This document shows positions 63,318-64,000 of a DNA stretch of 64,000 bases, piece after piece. The stretch comes from Roseobacter sp. GTDB taxonomy: Bacteria > Pseudomonadota > Alphaproteobacteria > Rhodobacterales > Rhodobacteraceae. The stretch lies in the NCBI GenBank assembly GCA_024636475.1, contig JAGXHA010000063.1, positions 62,001-126,000 on the forward strand, given 5' to 3'. Numbering within the stretch: position 1 is the first letter of the stretch; each line of letters begins with the position of its first letter. The position numbers and the translations under genes were made by a program. A model generated the notes under the pieces. It made no database searches, had not been told where the DNA came from, and worked only from the letters and a program-made list of their open reading frames with translations.

Positions 63318-64000
63318 GCTTTTGCGCCTTTTTTGCCGCTGCCCAACATGGCGGGTTGGCTGGTATCCAGCGGCCAACGGGGCCGGGCCGACAGTGTCAA
63401 ACCGTCTGGCCCGCGCAAATTGCTTTGCTCGATTGCGGCAAAAGCGATCATCGCCGCATTATCTGTGCAAAGGGCAAGCGGTGGCGCGATAAAAGCAGCG
63501 TCAAAACTGCTTGAAACAGTCTCTAATCCTAGTCGAATGGCGCTGTTGGCTGCAACGCCACCCGCTACGCACAGGCTGGCTTCTTTTGGCTTGGTCTGAA
63601 GATAGATCATCATTGCGCGGCGTGTTTTTTCGGACAGAACATCCACGACCGCGGCTTGAAATCCAGCGGCCAGATTGGCCTGATCCTTAACGGTCAGACC
63701 GCCTTTTTCTGCGATGATCTTGTCACGCACCCGGAGCACCGCAGTTTTCAGCCCCGAAAAGGACATGTCGCAATCGGGTCGATCCAGCAAAGGGCGTGGA
63801 AAGGCGAAATGTTTGGCATCCCCATCCATCGCCGCCTTCTCAATTGCCGGACCACCGGGCTGTGGCAAGGAGATCAAACGCGCGACTTTATCGAACGCTT
63901 CGCCCGGCGCGTCATCTATGGTGCCGCCCAGCCGCTCGAAACGGTCAGGCCCGTGCACCAGTAAAAACTGACAATGCCCGCCCGATACCAAAAGCATCAA
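63314..64000 (-). CDS. tsaD: tRNA N6-adenosine threonylcarbamoyltransferase TsaD, C-terminal part
   Basis: TsaD transfers the threonylcarbamoyl group onto A37 of tRNAs, with TsaB and TsaE. The window holds the last 228 codons; the start lies beyond base 64000. Visible motifs are [45 protein letters not shown] and the phosphate loop [13 protein letters not shown] with the late [12 protein letters not shown]. It leads tsaD-gpsA-YciI-EVE. With tsaE at 32.4 kb the window carries two t6A genes in separate operons. Confidence 0.96.
   Translation of the reverse strand: MMLLVSGGHCQFLLVHGPDRFERLGGTIDDAPGEAFDKVARLISLPQPGGPAIEKAAMDGDAKHFAFPRPLLDRPDCDMSFSGLKTAVLRVRDKIIAEKGGLTVKDQANLAAGFQAAVVDVLSEKTRRAMMIYLQTKPKEASLCVAGGVAANSAIRLGLETVSSSFDAAFIAPPLALCTDNAAMIAFAAIEQSNLRGPDGLTLSARPRWPLDTSQPAMLGSGKKGAKA

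Noticed and set aside
1..64000. CRISPR arrays, insertion sequences, prophage, tRNA and rRNA genes
   Set aside because: Looked for regular spaced repeats, transposase or integrase-like products, terminal inverted repeats and tRNA-like cloverleafs; none seen. A dedicated tRNA scan would be decisive.

Overview
The window reads as a chromosomal segment of a heterotrophic alphaproteobacterium of the Rhodobacteraceae (Roseobacter group). The evidence is the parB-parA-rsmG-mnmG-mnmE-rho-hemJ block followed by an origin-like gap and maf-aroE-coaE-dnaQ-secB, a RegB/SenC/RegA redox regulatory locus, and alphaproteobacterial forms of AddAB, HslV and HemJ. I cannot name a species. I see no rRNA, tRNA, insertion sequence, prophage or CRISPR array. 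Coding density is very high, with many ATGA/GTGA stop-start overlaps.

Layout. 1-3.3 kb: 3' part of mutS, then hrcA-grpE on the minus strand. 3.3-5.8 kb: rph-rdgB-hemW (plus). 5.8-13.1 kb: the segregation and origin-flanking block on the minus strand (hemJ, rho, mnmE, mnmG, rsmG, parA, parB), with two perfect parS sites inside rsmG and mnmG. 13.14-13.55 kb: the only gene-free stretch over 300 bp, AT-rich, with several DnaA-box-like sites and a CtrA-type site; this is my candidate chromosomal origin. 13.5-19.7 kb: maf-aroE-coaE-dnaQ (plus), secB and fxsA (minus), Tim44-like-mltA-smr (plus). secB has an in-frame stop at codon 3 of its expected start. 19.7-24.2 kb: an MFS carrier, hslVU, an unrecognised gene and trxA. 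24.2-32.7 kb: tsaE-amgK-murU-addB-addA (minus), combining tRNA modification, cell-wall sugar recycling and DNA repair.

32.7-39.8 kb: a PAS-only membrane signalling protein, regB, divergent senC-regA, a GNAT and an HD hydrolase, and ahcY with a strong terminator. 39.8-48 kb is the most interesting accessory block: an SDR, a class I/II aminotransferase, a kynureninase-like PLP enzyme, a cyclase/formamidase-family hydrolase, a MarR regulator and a two-subunit indolepyruvate ferredoxin oxidoreductase (iorAB). Two promoters in this block share a near-identical pseudo-palindrome, suggesting one regulon for aromatic amino acid or aryl-pyruvate catabolism. 48-56.2 kb: a 2H-phosphoesterase-like protein, then a complete D-xylose operon (xylF-xylH-xylG-xylB-xylA) with a divergent ROK repressor xylR.

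56.2-61 kb: a secreted VCBS/ASPIC-UnbV (CRTAC1-like) protein convergent with a di-haem cytochrome c peroxidase/MauG-like protein, a second aminotransferase, and a metallo-beta-lactamase-fold hydrolase. 61-64 kb: a DUF2853 protein, two terminators, and the tsaD-gpsA-YciI-EVE operon, with tsaD cut by the window end. Start codons were chosen from Shine-Dalgarno spacing and known family N-termini; several genes use TTG or GTG.
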